DNA of 64,000 bases from contig JASGKO010000008.1 in NCBI GenBank assembly GCA_049840595.1, forward strand, positions 124,001 to 188,000, given 5' to 3'. The notes beneath the pieces were generated by a model. It made no database searches. It was not told where the DNA came from and saw only the letters and a program-made list of their open reading frames with translations. Every line of letters starts with the position of its first letter. Within the stretch, counting starts at the first letter, position 1. Both the position numbers and the translations under genes were made by a program. Shown piece after piece: positions 27,260 to 36,613 of the stretch. Origin of the DNA: JASGKO01 sp049840595 (GTDB lineage Bacteria; Verrucomicrobiota; Verrucomicrobiia; Chthoniobacterales; Chthoniobacteraceae).

Positions 27260-28837
27260 TTACTTGATCGTGACCAGGCTCTTGCCGGTCATATCGGCCG
27301 GTTGCTCGACGCCGAGCAGGGCGAGCAGGGTCGGGGCGACGTCGGCGAGGATGCCGCTTTCGAGCGTGGCGTTCGAGGTGTCGGGAGCGACGTAGAGGAA
27401 GTGCACGAGGTTGGTCGTGTGTGCGGTGTTGGGCGTGCCGTCGGGGTTGCGCATGAGCTCGCAGTTGCCGTGGTCGGCAGTGATGAGGAGCTGCCCGCCG
27501 AGTTCCAGCGTGCGCTCGACGACCATCTTCACGCCGCGGTCAATCGTCTCCACCGCGTGAATGCCGGATTCGACAATGCCAGTGTGGCCGACCATGTCGG
27601 GGTTGGCGAAGTTGATGATCACCATGTCGTAATGCTCCAGCTTGCGGGTCACTTCGAAGGCGAGATCCGGTGCGCTCATCTGAGGCATCAAGTCGTAGGT
27701 GGGCAGGGGGGCTTCCTTGCCCTCCTTGCTGTAGGTCTTGGGGCTGAGTACGAGGTAGCGGTCCTCGCCCGCGAATGGCGTATCGGCGCCGCCGTTGAAG
27801 AAAAAGGTGACGTGCGGGAACTTCTCCGTCTCGGCGGCGCGCAGTTGTTTGAGGCCGGCCTTGGAGACGACCTCGCCGAGCAGGTTTTCCATGCTGGCGG
27901 GCAGGAGGATCGCTTTTACACCCCAGTCGGTATAGCTCTCCTTATACTCCGTGAGGGTATAGTAGCCGGCGAGTTGTGGCTTGCCTTCGGTGTCGAAGTT
28001 CTTGAACTCGGGGTCCATGAAGGCCTCGGTAAGCTGGCGGGCGCGATCGGCGCGGAAGTTGAGCCACACGATCACATCGCCATTGCGCACGCGCTGTTCG
28101 TTGGCGTGGCTGAAGATCATCGGGAGCAGGAACTCGTCGCCCCGCGGTTCCTTTTCATAGGCGGCCTTTACGGCGTCGCTCGGGTCGCCGGAAAGGAGCT
28201 CGCCCTTGCCGAGCACGATGGCGTCCCAAGCCAGCTTGTTACGGTCCCAGCGCTTGTCGCGGTCCATGGCATAGTAGCGGCCGATGACGGTGGCGATCTG
28301 CGCGCCGCTGGGCTTGAGGCCTTCCTCGACGTAATCGAGGTAGCCCGCGCCGCCCTTGGGCGAGGTGTCGCGCCCATCGGTGATCGCATGCACGAGGATG
28401 TCCTGCACACCGGCGTCCTTCGCGGCCTGCGCAATCGCGATGAGATGGTCCTGGTGCGAATGCACGCCACCATCGGAAACGAGGCCGATGAAGTGCAGGC
28501 GGGAGTTTTTCGCTTTCGCGAAGGCTTCCTGCAGGATGGGATTCTTCGCGAGTTCGCCGTCGAGGATCGCTTTGTTGATGCGGGTCAAATCCTGGTAAAC
28601 GATGCGACCGGCACCGAGGTTCAGGTGGCCGACTTCGCTGTTGCCCATCTGGCCGTCGGGCAGGCCCACATCCATGCCGCTCGCGCTCAGGCGGGCCTGC
28701 GGATAGGTGGCGTAGAGATGATCGTGAAACGGAGTCCTGGCCAGCAGGGTGGCGTCGCCGTTCTCGACCGCCTTCTCGCGGCCTCCCGGATTAACGCCCC
28801 AGCCGTCACGGATGATGAGAACCACAGGTTTTGACAT
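27260..28837 (-). CDS. gpmI: 2,3-bisphosphoglycerate-independent phosphoglycerate mutase
   Basis: Glycolytic enzyme of 525 aa that interconverts 3- and 2-phosphoglycerate, using two Mn ions and a catalytic Ser. The alkaline-phosphatase-like domain shows IIRDGWG, the catalytic Ser in GQMGNSEVGHLNLGAGR, and the metal ligands in NFANPDMVGHTG and TADHGNCE. Length and order are normal for GpmI. It is transcribed alone, convergent with the Uma2 gene. Confidence 0.96.
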   Translation of the reverse strand: MSKPVVLIIRDGWGVNPGGREKAVENGDATLLARTPFHDHLYATYPQARLSASGMDVGLPDGQMGNSEVGHLNLGAGRIVYQDLTRINKAILDGELAKNPILQEAFAKAKNSRLHFIGLVSDGGVHSHQDHLIAIAQAAKDAGVQDILVHAITDGRDTSPKGGAGYLDYVEEGLKPSGAQIATVIGRYYAMDRDKRWDRNKLAWDAIVLGKGELLSGDPSDAVKAAYEKEPRGDEFLLPMIFSHANEQRVRNGDVIVWLNFRADRARQLTEAFMDPEFKNFDTEGKPQLAGYYTLTEYKESYTDWGVKAILLPASMENLLGEVVSKAGLKQLRAAETEKFPHVTFFFNGGADTPFAGEDRYLVLSPKTYSKEGKEAPLPTYDLMPQMSAPDLAFEVTRKLEHYDMVIINFANPDMVGHTGIVESGIHAVETIDRGVKMVVERTLELGGQLLITADHGNCELMRNPDGTPNTAHTTNLVHFLYVAPDTSNATLESGILADVAPTLLALLGVEQPADMTGKSLVTIK

Positions 28838-28927
28838 AGTGGCGCGACTTTGCGGACTTCCGCCCTGTCGCTCAAATCAAAAAGACAGGCTGGAGAGAAA
28901 AAATGAACCGCGGCGGGGCTTTAAGAA

Positions 28928-28955
28928 TTTTACCGCCAAGTCGCCAAGGAGGGAG
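28928..28955. repeat. Half element, GCCAAG core subtype
   Basis: A single arm with outer end TTTTACC and two GCCAAG cores at 8-base spacing, in the gap between gpmI and pssA. No inverted partner. Confidence 0.55.
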
Positions 28956-29019
28956 CTGGCATCAACCAGCGCTGCAGGCGATGGCCGAAACTTCCTAAAT
29001 AATCCTTCTTCCTTGATCC

Positions 29020-29865
29020 TTAGGCTGGCGGCTGGGGTGGCAACTTATGCTCTTGCGTCGTCTCCGCCGGTTCCTCTTCCTCGTCTTCCTCCTCGATTTC
29101 CCGTTTCATGCGATGCGAGAGGAAGGGGCGCAGGAAGCCGTAGAGCAGATAAACGATGAAGAGCGCCGCCGGCATCCAGTGGTAATACACCGCCGTGGTA
29201 AGCAAAATGGCCAGGATGATGATGAAGCGCGGTAGCGAGCGTGTCGTGCGCCAGTTGATGGACTTGAAGCTGGGATAGCGGAAGCCGCTGAACATCATGC
29301 AGGCGAGGAAGATCATCAGCAAGAAGAGCACCCACTTGCCGCTACCGATGTCGCGACCCTCCTTGTCGAGCCAGAGCATGAAGAGAGTGAGCGAGGCGAT
29401 GAGGCCCGCTGCGGCCGGGATGGGGAAGCCTTTGAATTCGTTGTTCGCTTTTTTGGAATCCATCGCTGCCAGGCAGTTGAATCGCGCCAGGCGCAACGCA
29501 CCGCAGACGAGATAGAACGAGGCGACGATCCAGCCGATATTCGGGAACTCGTGCAAGACGATGCGGTAAACCATCAGGGCCGGGGCGACGCCGAAGGAAA
29601 CGATGTCGGCGATCGAATCGAATTCGCGGCCGAAATCGCTCTCATTCCCGCCCAGTCGCGCGAGCCGGCCATCGAGCATGTCGAAGATGCAGGCCCCAAG
29701 AATGAGCCAGATCGCGTAGTGAAAACTGGTGGCGGCGGTGACGGGATCGGTGCTCTGCTGGAGCGCACCTTCCAGAATCTTCAAGACCGCCGCGAAGCCG
29801 CAGATCAGGTTGCCCGAGGTCATCAAGTTGGGCAGCAGGTAGATTTTTGGACCTTCTTCGCTCAT
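29020..29865 (-). CDS. pssA: CDP-diacylglycerol-serine O-phosphatidyltransferase
   Basis: Integral membrane enzyme of 281 aa that makes phosphatidylserine from CDP-diacylglycerol and serine. The CDP-alcohol phosphotransferase signature is complete: DMLDGRLARLGG followed by GREFDSIAD. About eight hydrophobic helices are present and the C-terminus is a highly acidic tail (EIEEEDEEEEP). The start overlaps the stop of psd by four bases (ATGA), so psd-pssA form one unit for phosphatidylethanolamine synthesis. Confidence 0.95.
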   Translation of the reverse strand: MSEEGPKIYLLPNLMTSGNLICGFAAVLKILEGALQQSTDPVTAATSFHYAIWLILGACIFDMLDGRLARLGGNESDFGREFDSIADIVSFGVAPALMVYRIVLHEFPNIGWIVASFYLVCGALRLARFNCLAAMDSKKANNEFKGFPIPAAAGLIASLTLFMLWLDKEGRDIGSGKWVLFLLMIFLACMMFSGFRYPSFKSINWRTTRSLPRFIIILAILLTTAVYYHWMPAALFIVYLLYGFLRPFLSHRMKREIEEEDEEEEPAETTQEHKLPPQPPA

Positions 29866-30512
29866 GCCTTCGGGAATCTTGCAATCACCGTCGCACCTCC
29901 GGCGACCTTGTCACCGATTTTGGTAACAATTTCGCAATCCAGTGGGAGATAGACCTCAGTGCGCGAGCCAAAGCGGATCATGCCAAAGCGCTCGCCTTTT
30001 TCCACCCGGTCGCCAACTTTCGACCACGCCACGATGCGGCGGGCGATGGCGCCGGTGATCTGGCGGACGACCAGCGTAGAGCGCTCATTCTTGAAGGCCC
30101 AGGTCTGGGCCTCGTTCTTTTTGGAGCACTCGGGATCGCGGGCATCGAGGTAGGTCCCCGGGAAGTGCTTCAAATAGGTGACCTCGCCGGCAATCGGAGC
30201 GCGGTTGGTATGCACGTTGAAGACGGAAAGAAAAATCGCCACCCGGCGCATGCGCTGCTGGGTCACCTCGGTTTCCTCCATGTCTTCGATTTCCACTACC
30301 ACGCCGTCGGCGGCGGCCACGATTTCCGTCGAGCTTGGGGGGGAGGTCCGCTCAGGATCCCGGAAAAACCACAGGACATAGCCAAAAATCAGGAGCCAAA
30401 AAGCGGCGACGGTGATGAAGACCGCGCCATGGAGCCACGGGGTACTGATGGCGGCGAAAAAAATCACCACAAACAAAATCCACCGGGCTTCAAAAAGTGT
30501 CTGCCAACGCAT
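29862..30512 (-). CDS. psd: Phosphatidylserine decarboxylase, short (archaeal/plant-like) type
   Basis: Pyruvoyl-dependent enzyme of 216 aa that converts phosphatidylserine to phosphatidylethanolamine. Two N-terminal membrane helices anchor it. The self-cleavage site is GS in RFGSRTEVYLP, and the conserved VFNVHTNRAP is present. It is the short form without the LGST motif of E. coli Psd. It is the first gene of the psd-pssA unit. Confidence 0.93.
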   Translation of the reverse strand: MRWQTLFEARWILFVVIFFAAISTPWLHGAVFITVAAFWLLIFGYVLWFFRDPERTSPPSSTEIVAAADGVVVEIEDMEETEVTQQRMRRVAIFLSVFNVHTNRAPIAGEVTYLKHFPGTYLDARDPECSKKNEAQTWAFKNERSTLVVRQITGAIARRIVAWSKVGDRVEKGERFGMIRFGSRTEVYLPLDCEIVTKIGDKVAGGATVIARFPKA

Positions 30513-30658
30513 GGCGGGGACGATAGGGGGGAGGGCGCTGCGGGTAAAGCGGGTATTGAAATTTTATTCGCCCCTCCCGGAGCCTGGCCGATTGAGATTG
30601 CCTCGTGAAGAGAAGCTGATAGTTGGTTTGCCTGTCAACGTGTGAAGGTTTAAAAGTG

Positions 30659-31186
30659 ATGTCCCGGTCTCGTTATCCTCGTCCTACTTCGGTGAGCGCC
30701 ATTTGTGTTTTGCTCTTGATTGGTTCCGCGACCAATCTGGCGCTGTTGCTCTGGCAACTTTCGGCGGCGGTATCGACGCCCGGGTTGCAATGGTATTTGA
30801 CGTCACTGGGTAAAGCCGTGGCCGTTTTCAACATCATCGTCCCCACCATCATTGCGATCTGGATGTGGCGGGGAGCGAACTGGGCCCGGATGCTGTTTTT
30901 TGCTTTGTATGCGCCGGCGACCGTCGTCCTGGCCATCTGGATTGCCGCCGCGGAGAACGATATGCTGGTCCTGCGCAAGGTCGTGGTGCTGATCGTTTAT
31001 TGCGTGGTCTTGCGGCGTCCTTCCGCGACCGAATTTTTCACCGGGAAAAGCATTTTTTCCCGCAGTGGCGATGGGGTTTATCACGAGCCGGAGCCCCGGC
31101 GTTCATCGCGTTCCCGGTCTTCCCGGGCGGCGAATGAGATTCTGCCGCGCTCTTCTTCACGGTCGCGCCGCCGGTACGATTATTGA
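30659..31186 (+). CDS. Four-helix membrane protein, unknown function
   Basis: Protein of 175 aa from ATG 30659 (MSRSRYPRPTSVSA); the open frame extends upstream to 30623 without support. Four hydrophobic helices (VSAICVLLLIGSATNLALLL; AVAVFNIIVPTIIAIWMW; MLFFALYAPATVVLAIW; VVVLIVYCVVL) are followed by a serine/arginine-rich tail ending RRRYDY. I do not recognise the family. The next gene also encodes a small membrane protein ending in YDY. Confidence 0.7.
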   Translation: MSRSRYPRPTSVSAICVLLLIGSATNLALLLWQLSAAVSTPGLQWYLTSLGKAVAVFNIIVPTIIAIWMWRGANWARMLFFALYAPATVVLAIWIAAAENDMLVLRKVVVLIVYCVVLRRPSATEFFTGKSIFSRSGDGVYHEPEPRRSSRSRSSRAANEILPRSSSRSRRRYDY

Positions 31187-31321
31187 GAGCCGGTGAAAAA
31201 ATGCCCCTCGCGGAAGTCACGCAATCGTCACTTTTGGATTGCAATATGTAAATATTATCCGCTAATCTCCTGCCCGTTCTGGAAGTTCCAAAACTTAACC
31301 CCCATTAACGAGGATCCCACC

Positions 31322-31657
31322 ATGAATAAAGGAATGATTGCCTTGGGCGCACTCAGCACGGGTTTGGTGCTGATTATCGGGTTGTTTTACAATGCGGCCG
31401 CGGGTTCGGACTGGTCGCAATTCGTCAATGCCAACGTCGCCACCCTGTCGCTTTCTGCGATCAGTCTATGGATGGGCGGGAGCTTTTTGCTTGCCGCGCA
31501 CTTGAAGCTGCCGATCGCCTGGGGGCTGGCCGGGGTGTTTTCCGTGCTGGGAATCGGCGTCATGCTGCTCCTCGGTGAAGAACATCGCCGGGAGGAGATG
31601 GGCACGGACGAACTGGCCTCGCCGGATGACAAGGCGCGCTCGGTTTACGATTACTAA
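31322..31657 (+). CDS. Small membrane protein, unknown function
   Basis: Protein of 111 aa from ATG 31322 (MNKGMIALGALSTG), preceded by GAGGAT as ribosome site. The frame open from 31193 is not supported upstream of this start. Three hydrophobic helices span about residues 4-25, 38-60 and 66-85, and the tail is charged (GEEHRREEMGTDELASPDDK) and ends in VYDY. No family recognised. It converges with cstA. Confidence 0.65.
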   Translation: MNKGMIALGALSTGLVLIIGLFYNAAAGSDWSQFVNANVATLSLSAISLWMGGSFLLAAHLKLPIAWGLAGVFSVLGIGVMLLLGEEHRREEMGTDELASPDDKARSVYDY

Positions 31658-31672
31658 TTCGCGCGCAGTTGC

Positions 31673-33907
31673 CTAGCAGCAGCGGTTGATTCCCGTGAAC
31701 TTGCGGGTGGTGAAGGCCACGTATTGCTGGCCAGCATCGCTCTGGTTACAGTCACAGGCGGGGGGATTGGCCACCAACGATTGCTCACGCGCCAACGCTG
31801 CCTCGCCGGAAAGCTCACGCGTGAGCGCGAAGAACAGGGCGATGACTCCCATCGCATTCCAGGAACCGGGCAGGCCGAGGCCGGCTTCCGGCAGCCAGAC
31901 GGGCTCCGCTTCGCGCAAATCAGCCAGCCGCTGGCGTAGAATCAGCCGCGCCCATTCGCGCAGGCTCATGAGGATGATCACCGAGACCAGCACGATGAAA
32001 GTGCCCGCCACCATGGCGTCGAGGAGTTGATTGAAGTGGTCCACCCGGCTCCCGGTTGCGGCGAAATGAGTCGCCTCGATGGCGCGAGCCTTGGCAAGAA
32101 ATCCGGCGACCGGATGAAAAATCATCTGCCAGCCCGCGGTAAACGTGATGGAAAAAACGACCGTCAGTGGCAACAACGTCACCAGCGCATAATGAAGTCG
32201 CGGCTTTTCACTCGCGAGCTGCATTTTCAAAATGATGGTGGTTGCCAGGCAGAGGGCGATGGCGGCCAGGAGCTGGTTCGCAATACCAAAGATCGGCCAC
32301 AATGAATTGATGCCACCGCGCGGATCATACACGCCCTGGAGGAGGAACCAACCCCAGGCGCTCACCAGGAGGACGCTGGCAAAGAGCCCCGCAGGCATGC
32401 TCTTGGTCTGTGCGAGTGGTCTCCACACGTTCCCGAGCAAATCCTGGAGCAAATAACGTCCCACTCGCGTGCCTGCATCGATCGTGGTGAGGATGAAGAG
32501 CGCCTCGAACATGATCGCAAAGTGGTACCACAGATCGACTCCGTGGCCGCCGGTCACCTTGGTGAAAATTTGCGCCATGCCCACCGCAAGCGTCGTGGCA
32601 CCGCCGGTGCGGCCATAGAGGGAGTTTTCCCCCACCGTTTGCGCGAGCTGGTTCATTGTTTCGGCCGTCACGGGGAAGCCGAGTTGCTGCACGTGGGCAA
32701 TCGTGGTCGCGGGGTCGCCCTTGATGTTCATGCTCAGGTACACGCCCGGTTGCAGTGTGCAGGCGGCGATCATTGCCATCAGCGCGACCAGCGATTCCAG
32801 GCACATCGCTCCGTAGCCGATCGGGCGCGCGTAACGCTCACGCGTAATCAGTTTCGGCGTGGTGCCGCTGGCAATCAGCGTGTGAAAGCCGGAGATCGCC
32901 CCGCAGGCAATCGTGATGAAGCAAAAAGGGAAGAGCGCTCCCGGCACCACCGGTCCGCCGCCGTGGATGAACTGGGTTGTGGCCGGCATCTTCAAATCCG
33001 GCAGCAGGGCGAAAATACCGAGGGTGAGCGCGCCGATGGTTCCCAGCTTGAGAAAGGTGCTCAGGTAATCGCGCGGCGCGAGGAGCAGCCATACTGGCAG
33101 CACGCTCGCCATCAGCCCATAGCCGATAATCGACCAGGCCAGCACCGGGGCTGTGAATTCAAAGTGCGAGGACAGACCGGCATTTGCGTGCACCAACTTT
33201 CCGCCCCAGACAGCCAGTGCGAGCAGAATGGCGCCGATGACGGTCGCCTCGCGTACCTTGCCCACGCGCCAGAAGCGCAGGTAGCCGCCCATTAGCATCG
33301 CGATCGGGATCGTCGCCGCCACTGTGAACACCCCCCACGCACTGCCCGCCAGCGCCCGGACCACCACCAGCCCGAGCACGGCCAGTAGAATTACAATGAT
33401 ACTTAGAATCGCCACCAGGGAGACCATCCCGGCAAAGCTGTGCAACTCCTCCTTCACCATCTGCCCCAGCGACTTGCCCTCGCGACGCATCGAGGCAAAG
33501 AGAATCACAAAATCCTGCACCGCGCCGCCCAGCACCACGCCGATAAAGATCCACAGGCTCCCGGGCAGATAGCCGAATTGCGCCGCCAGCACCGGCCCGA
33601 CCAGCGGTCCCGGCCCGGAGATCGCGGCAAAGTGGTGCCCGAAGACAATCCACGGATTCGTCTTCACATAATCGCGCCCGTCTTCCTTGACCTCGCAGGG
33701 CGTGGCCCGGCGATCATTGATCGCGAGCACGCTGGCGGCGATCCATTTGGAATAAAAACGATAGCCGATCGCGTAAGTGCAAAGCCCCGCGCAGAGCAGG
33801 TAAACGGAATTGACGGTCTCCCCGCGATGCAATGCGAGCGTCGTATAAGCCAGCGCACCGAGCGCGAAGACAATGAGCCAGACCAACAGGGCAAGGAACT
33901 TTTTCAT
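31673..33907 (-). CDS. cstA: Carbon starvation protein CstA-family transporter
   Basis: Membrane transporter of 744 aa; relatives import peptides or pyruvate. It starts MKKFLALLVWLIVF at 33907, and the frame is open to 33946. The signature NDRRATPCEVKEDGRDYV and GHHFAAISGPGPLVGPVLAAQ identify the family, and some 16 hydrophobic helices follow. The C-terminus has cysteine-rich pieces not seen in the core family: PACDCNQSD and a final INRCC, like the CC ending of the small YbdD partner. A membrane sensor gene follows upstream on the same strand. Confidence 0.94.
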   Translation of the reverse strand: MKKFLALLVWLIVFALGALAYTTLALHRGETVNSVYLLCAGLCTYAIGYRFYSKWIAASVLAINDRRATPCEVKEDGRDYVKTNPWIVFGHHFAAISGPGPLVGPVLAAQFGYLPGSLWIFIGVVLGGAVQDFVILFASMRREGKSLGQMVKEELHSFAGMVSLVAILSIIVILLAVLGLVVVRALAGSAWGVFTVAATIPIAMLMGGYLRFWRVGKVREATVIGAILLALAVWGGKLVHANAGLSSHFEFTAPVLAWSIIGYGLMASVLPVWLLLAPRDYLSTFLKLGTIGALTLGIFALLPDLKMPATTQFIHGGGPVVPGALFPFCFITIACGAISGFHTLIASGTTPKLITRERYARPIGYGAMCLESLVALMAMIAACTLQPGVYLSMNIKGDPATTIAHVQQLGFPVTAETMNQLAQTVGENSLYGRTGGATTLAVGMAQIFTKVTGGHGVDLWYHFAIMFEALFILTTIDAGTRVGRYLLQDLLGNVWRPLAQTKSMPAGLFASVLLVSAWGWFLLQGVYDPRGGINSLWPIFGIANQLLAAIALCLATTIILKMQLASEKPRLHYALVTLLPLTVVFSITFTAGWQMIFHPVAGFLAKARAIEATHFAATGSRVDHFNQLLDAMVAGTFIVLVSVIILMSLREWARLILRQRLADLREAEPVWLPEAGLGLPGSWNAMGVIALFFALTRELSGEAALAREQSLVANPPACDCNQSDAGQQYVAFTTRKFTGINRCC

Positions 33908-34017
33908 CGGAACCGGAAGGATGGGCCCGAAGTGGCAGAAAGACAAGTGCCAGCACGGGCAGGATGGATTCCTTTTTTCCTTTCGCCCTGTGTCTCCAGG
34001 TCTCTGCGGTAAGTTAC

Positions 34018-35064
34018 CTAGTCCCGGTGTTTCTGTTCCATGCGCCGTTCCACGCCATCATGCACTTCCGGGTAGTGCCGTTTCATGCAAGTGGGGCATA
34101 CGCCGTGGCTGAACTTCGCGTCGCTATGGCTCTGGATGTATTGCTCGATCTCGTACCAGCTCCCGTCTTCGTCGCGGATCTTTTTGCAATGGGAGCAGGT
34201 GGGCAGGAAGCCGCGCAGGGTCTTGACCTCTGCCAGGGCGGCCTGGAGTTCTCCGATCAGTGATTCATTTTCACGTTCGGCCTTTTTCCGACGCTCGATT
34301 TCCACCTGGGCAATCGTAAGCTCATGCCGAATTTCCGTCACTTCCTTGAAAATGGCCAGCACCGGACGGTGCTCGATGGACATACCGTATTTTCGATTTT
34401 GCCAGAGGAGATAGGCATAAAGGAAAGGGTAGGCAAAGAGGCAGATGCAGAGACGACTGACAAAGGTGCCCTTCATGATGCTCAGAAAGAGCGGCGTTCC
34501 TGAGAAAGCCATCACGGAAAACAGCACCACATCCAGCCACATCACCCCGAGCAGGGTGCTGAAGGAGCGCAGCCACAGCGGGACGTGCAACCGCGGCTTG
34601 CCCAGAAATTCCCACGCCATCGCGAGGAAAAGCAGGTCGGCCAACGTCGCCACCACCGAGGCCGTATTTTGTCGAAAGCTTGGGATGGGAATCGCGGAGA
34701 GGGCTGGTGATTCCGAGAGTTTGATTTGCAGGTGCAGCACGAAAGCGATCACCGGCACCAGAATCGACACCCCTGCAATCGTCGAGATCGCGATGCTGGT
34801 CGCCCGTGGCCCGTCAAAGACGTATATTACAAACACACTCAACAGCAGCGCCGTGTAAAAAACTGTCGAGCCGACCATGAAGGATACGCCCGGTAAATTG
34901 ACTCGCACGCCCGCATCCGTAACCCATGAAGTGATGGCGGTCAGGCATCCGATAATCGCATAAAAATGGGCCAGCCCAAACCGCCGACGCAGCGAGTGCG
35001 ACCACAGGACGAGGAAATAAACCGCAATCGCTTCTTGGATCAGGACCAGCAAATCAGACTTCAT
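34018..35064 (-). CDS. Membrane sensor-like protein with Cys-rich C-terminal module
   Basis: Protein of 348 aa. Residues 1-225 form about seven hydrophobic helices (for example LIQEAIAVYFLVLW and GSTVFYTALLLSVFVIYVF), like membrane receptor modules of signalling proteins. A coiled coil follows (ERRKKAERENESLIGELQA). The last 60 residues are the module CSHCKKIRDEDGSWYEIEQY and HGVCPTCMKRH, a likely zinc site with two CxxC pairs. This module is often found at the end of PAS or receiver proteins. There is no kinase or cyclase domain, so the output is unclear. It lies upstream of cstA on the same strand and might regulate it. Confidence 0.7.
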   Translation of the reverse strand: MKSDLLVLIQEAIAVYFLVLWSHSLRRRFGLAHFYAIIGCLTAITSWVTDAGVRVNLPGVSFMVGSTVFYTALLLSVFVIYVFDGPRATSIAISTIAGVSILVPVIAFVLHLQIKLSESPALSAIPIPSFRQNTASVVATLADLLFLAMAWEFLGKPRLHVPLWLRSFSTLLGVMWLDVVLFSVMAFSGTPLFLSIMKGTFVSRLCICLFAYPFLYAYLLWQNRKYGMSIEHRPVLAIFKEVTEIRHELTIAQVEIERRKKAERENESLIGELQAALAEVKTLRGFLPTCSHCKKIRDEDGSWYEIEQYIQSHSDAKFSHGVCPTCMKRHYPEVHDGVERRMEQKHRD

Positions 35065-35190
35065 CGGGCTGTCCGCAATATAAGAGTTTTCCGCTGCCGT
35101 ATAGAGAAAATCCTGTAATTATTTACTCGGAGTCACCGCTGGTCCCATTGAAATGGACAAAATGGCACTCACCCGGTATCGCAATCAGGC

Positions 35191-35856
35191 ATGCGTGCGA
35201 TGTGGCTGTTCATGCTTTTACTACTCCCAATTTCCAGCCGGGGAGAAAACGCTTCGCCTGTCAGGATAATGTCTCCAGACAAAAAGTTTCAGTTGCTGGT
35301 AAGGGAAATGCCAAATCCTCGAGCGCCAGAGCTGAATGCAACCTCGTTTACCATGTGTAATCCGCAGGGCAAAGTTCTGGCGCAGTTTGATTATCAGGAA
35401 TTACCAATCATCGCTATCAAGTGGCACAAATCGGCTAATGCCGTGATGATTCTTGAGCATATTTCCCATCAGGAGATCATGGAAATCATCACCTTGGAAA
35501 AAGGAAAATGGGTGATGATCGATGCAGAGCAATTTTCAGGATTGCCGGACGCATTTAGTATCATCAATGCGAACTCCACCGATTCGGCATTCGATTGTTA
35601 TTACATCGGGCATGATCGTGCCAGTGCGAGTAATCCGGATTCAGAGCTTTCGGGCTACGAGATCGAGATTAATGTCTTTTCGGGAAACGCTCGGTGCAAA
35701 ATGTCGCGGAGCATCAAATCCGAAGAAATGTACTTTTATTTGCCGGATGTAGGGAATGTTCTCTATGAAATGCGCAAGAGCGCGCCAAATATGCTGCCCC
35801 ATTATCATAGCCCGGGAGATGACGATGAGCCTGACTGGTTTGGCCTGAATTGGTAG
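35191..35856 (+). CDS. Exported protein, unknown function
   Basis: Protein of 221 aa with a signal peptide (MRAMWLFMLLLLPISSRG; ATG at 35200 also possible). The mature part is rich in acidic residues and Asn and ends DDDEPDWFGLNW. I recognise no domain. The base composition is visibly more AT-rich than that of neighbouring genes, which may point to transfer or weak selection. It is followed by a DUF1573 gene 67 bases away. Confidence 0.6.
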   Translation: MRAMWLFMLLLLPISSRGENASPVRIMSPDKKFQLLVREMPNPRAPELNATSFTMCNPQGKVLAQFDYQELPIIAIKWHKSANAVMILEHISHQEIMEIITLEKGKWVMIDAEQFSGLPDAFSIINANSTDSAFDCYYIGHDRASASNPDSELSGYEIEINVFSGNARCKMSRSIKSEEMYFYLPDVGNVLYEMRKSAPNMLPHYHSPGDDDEPDWFGLNW

Positions 35857-35923
35857 AAAAAGATCGTCGAGCAGGATTGGGAAGAAATCGACATTTGAAC
35901 TGGAGGGCAGTATCGCATTTCTC

Positions 35924-36580
35924 ATGCGCTCGATTGCCTTGGCCGTTACCCTTTTCACGCTTCTGCAGAGCCTGCCCGCGCTGGCTCAGTTGAAATGGGA
36001 CGCCCAGCAAGTCGAGGTCAAGGCGGAGGCCGGGCAGGAAATAGTGAAGGTGGAATTCAAGTTTCAGAATGTCGGGAAGACGATCATCAAGCTGGGAGAG
36101 GTGAGCACGAGTTGTGGATGCACGGTGGCGGAGCCGAGTAAAGAGGTGTTTCTCCCCGGGGAAAAAGGGACGATTACCGCGAACTACACGACTGGCGACC
36201 ACACGGGCTGGCAGCAGAAGGAGATTAACGTCGAGACGGATGATTCCACGGCCCGCAATGTGATTCTTACCCTCAAGGTATGGGTGCCCCCCCTGCTGGA
36301 GATGAAGCCGGTGGCGGTGGGCTGGAAAGCCGATGAAAAACCCGAGACCAAGCGTCTCCATGCCAAAATCGTCTGTGACCAGCCGATGACGATTACCGAG
36401 GTCAAATGCTCGGACGAGCGGGTGGTCGTAAGCCTTGAGAAAACCGGCAAGCCCGGCGAATACGACATTCTGGTCACTCCCAAAGCCACCACCGACCTCA
36501 TCCGCGCCGTCATCACCATCCAGACCGATTTTCCCAAAGACCATCCCCGTCAGTTTTCCGCCTATGCGTGGATTCGCTAA
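35924..36580 (+). CDS. Exported DUF1573 protein
   Basis: Protein of 218 aa with a signal peptide ending near ALAQ. The DUF1573 (Ig-like) domain is marked by VKVEFKFQNVGKTIIKLGEV followed by the invariant STSCGCTVA. These proteins are abundant in Verrucomicrobiota, Planctomycetes and Bacteroidetes; their function is unknown, but the CGC pair suggests metal or disulfide chemistry in the periplasm. A second copy is at 51.5 kb. Confidence 0.88.
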   Translation: MRSIALAVTLFTLLQSLPALAQLKWDAQQVEVKAEAGQEIVKVEFKFQNVGKTIIKLGEVSTSCGCTVAEPSKEVFLPGEKGTITANYTTGDHTGWQQKEINVETDDSTARNVILTLKVWVPPLLEMKPVAVGWKADEKPETKRLHAKIVCDQPMTITEVKCSDERVVVSLEKTGKPGEYDILVTPKATTDLIRAVITIQTDFPKDHPRQFSAYAWIR

Positions 36581-36613
36581 TGCCCCTGCCTGCCCGGTCG
36601 AAAACGACCGCTG

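Noticed and set aside
27302..28834. 510-codon open frame opposite gpmI
   Set aside because: Mirror of gpmI codons; gpmI motifs on the minus strand are complete.
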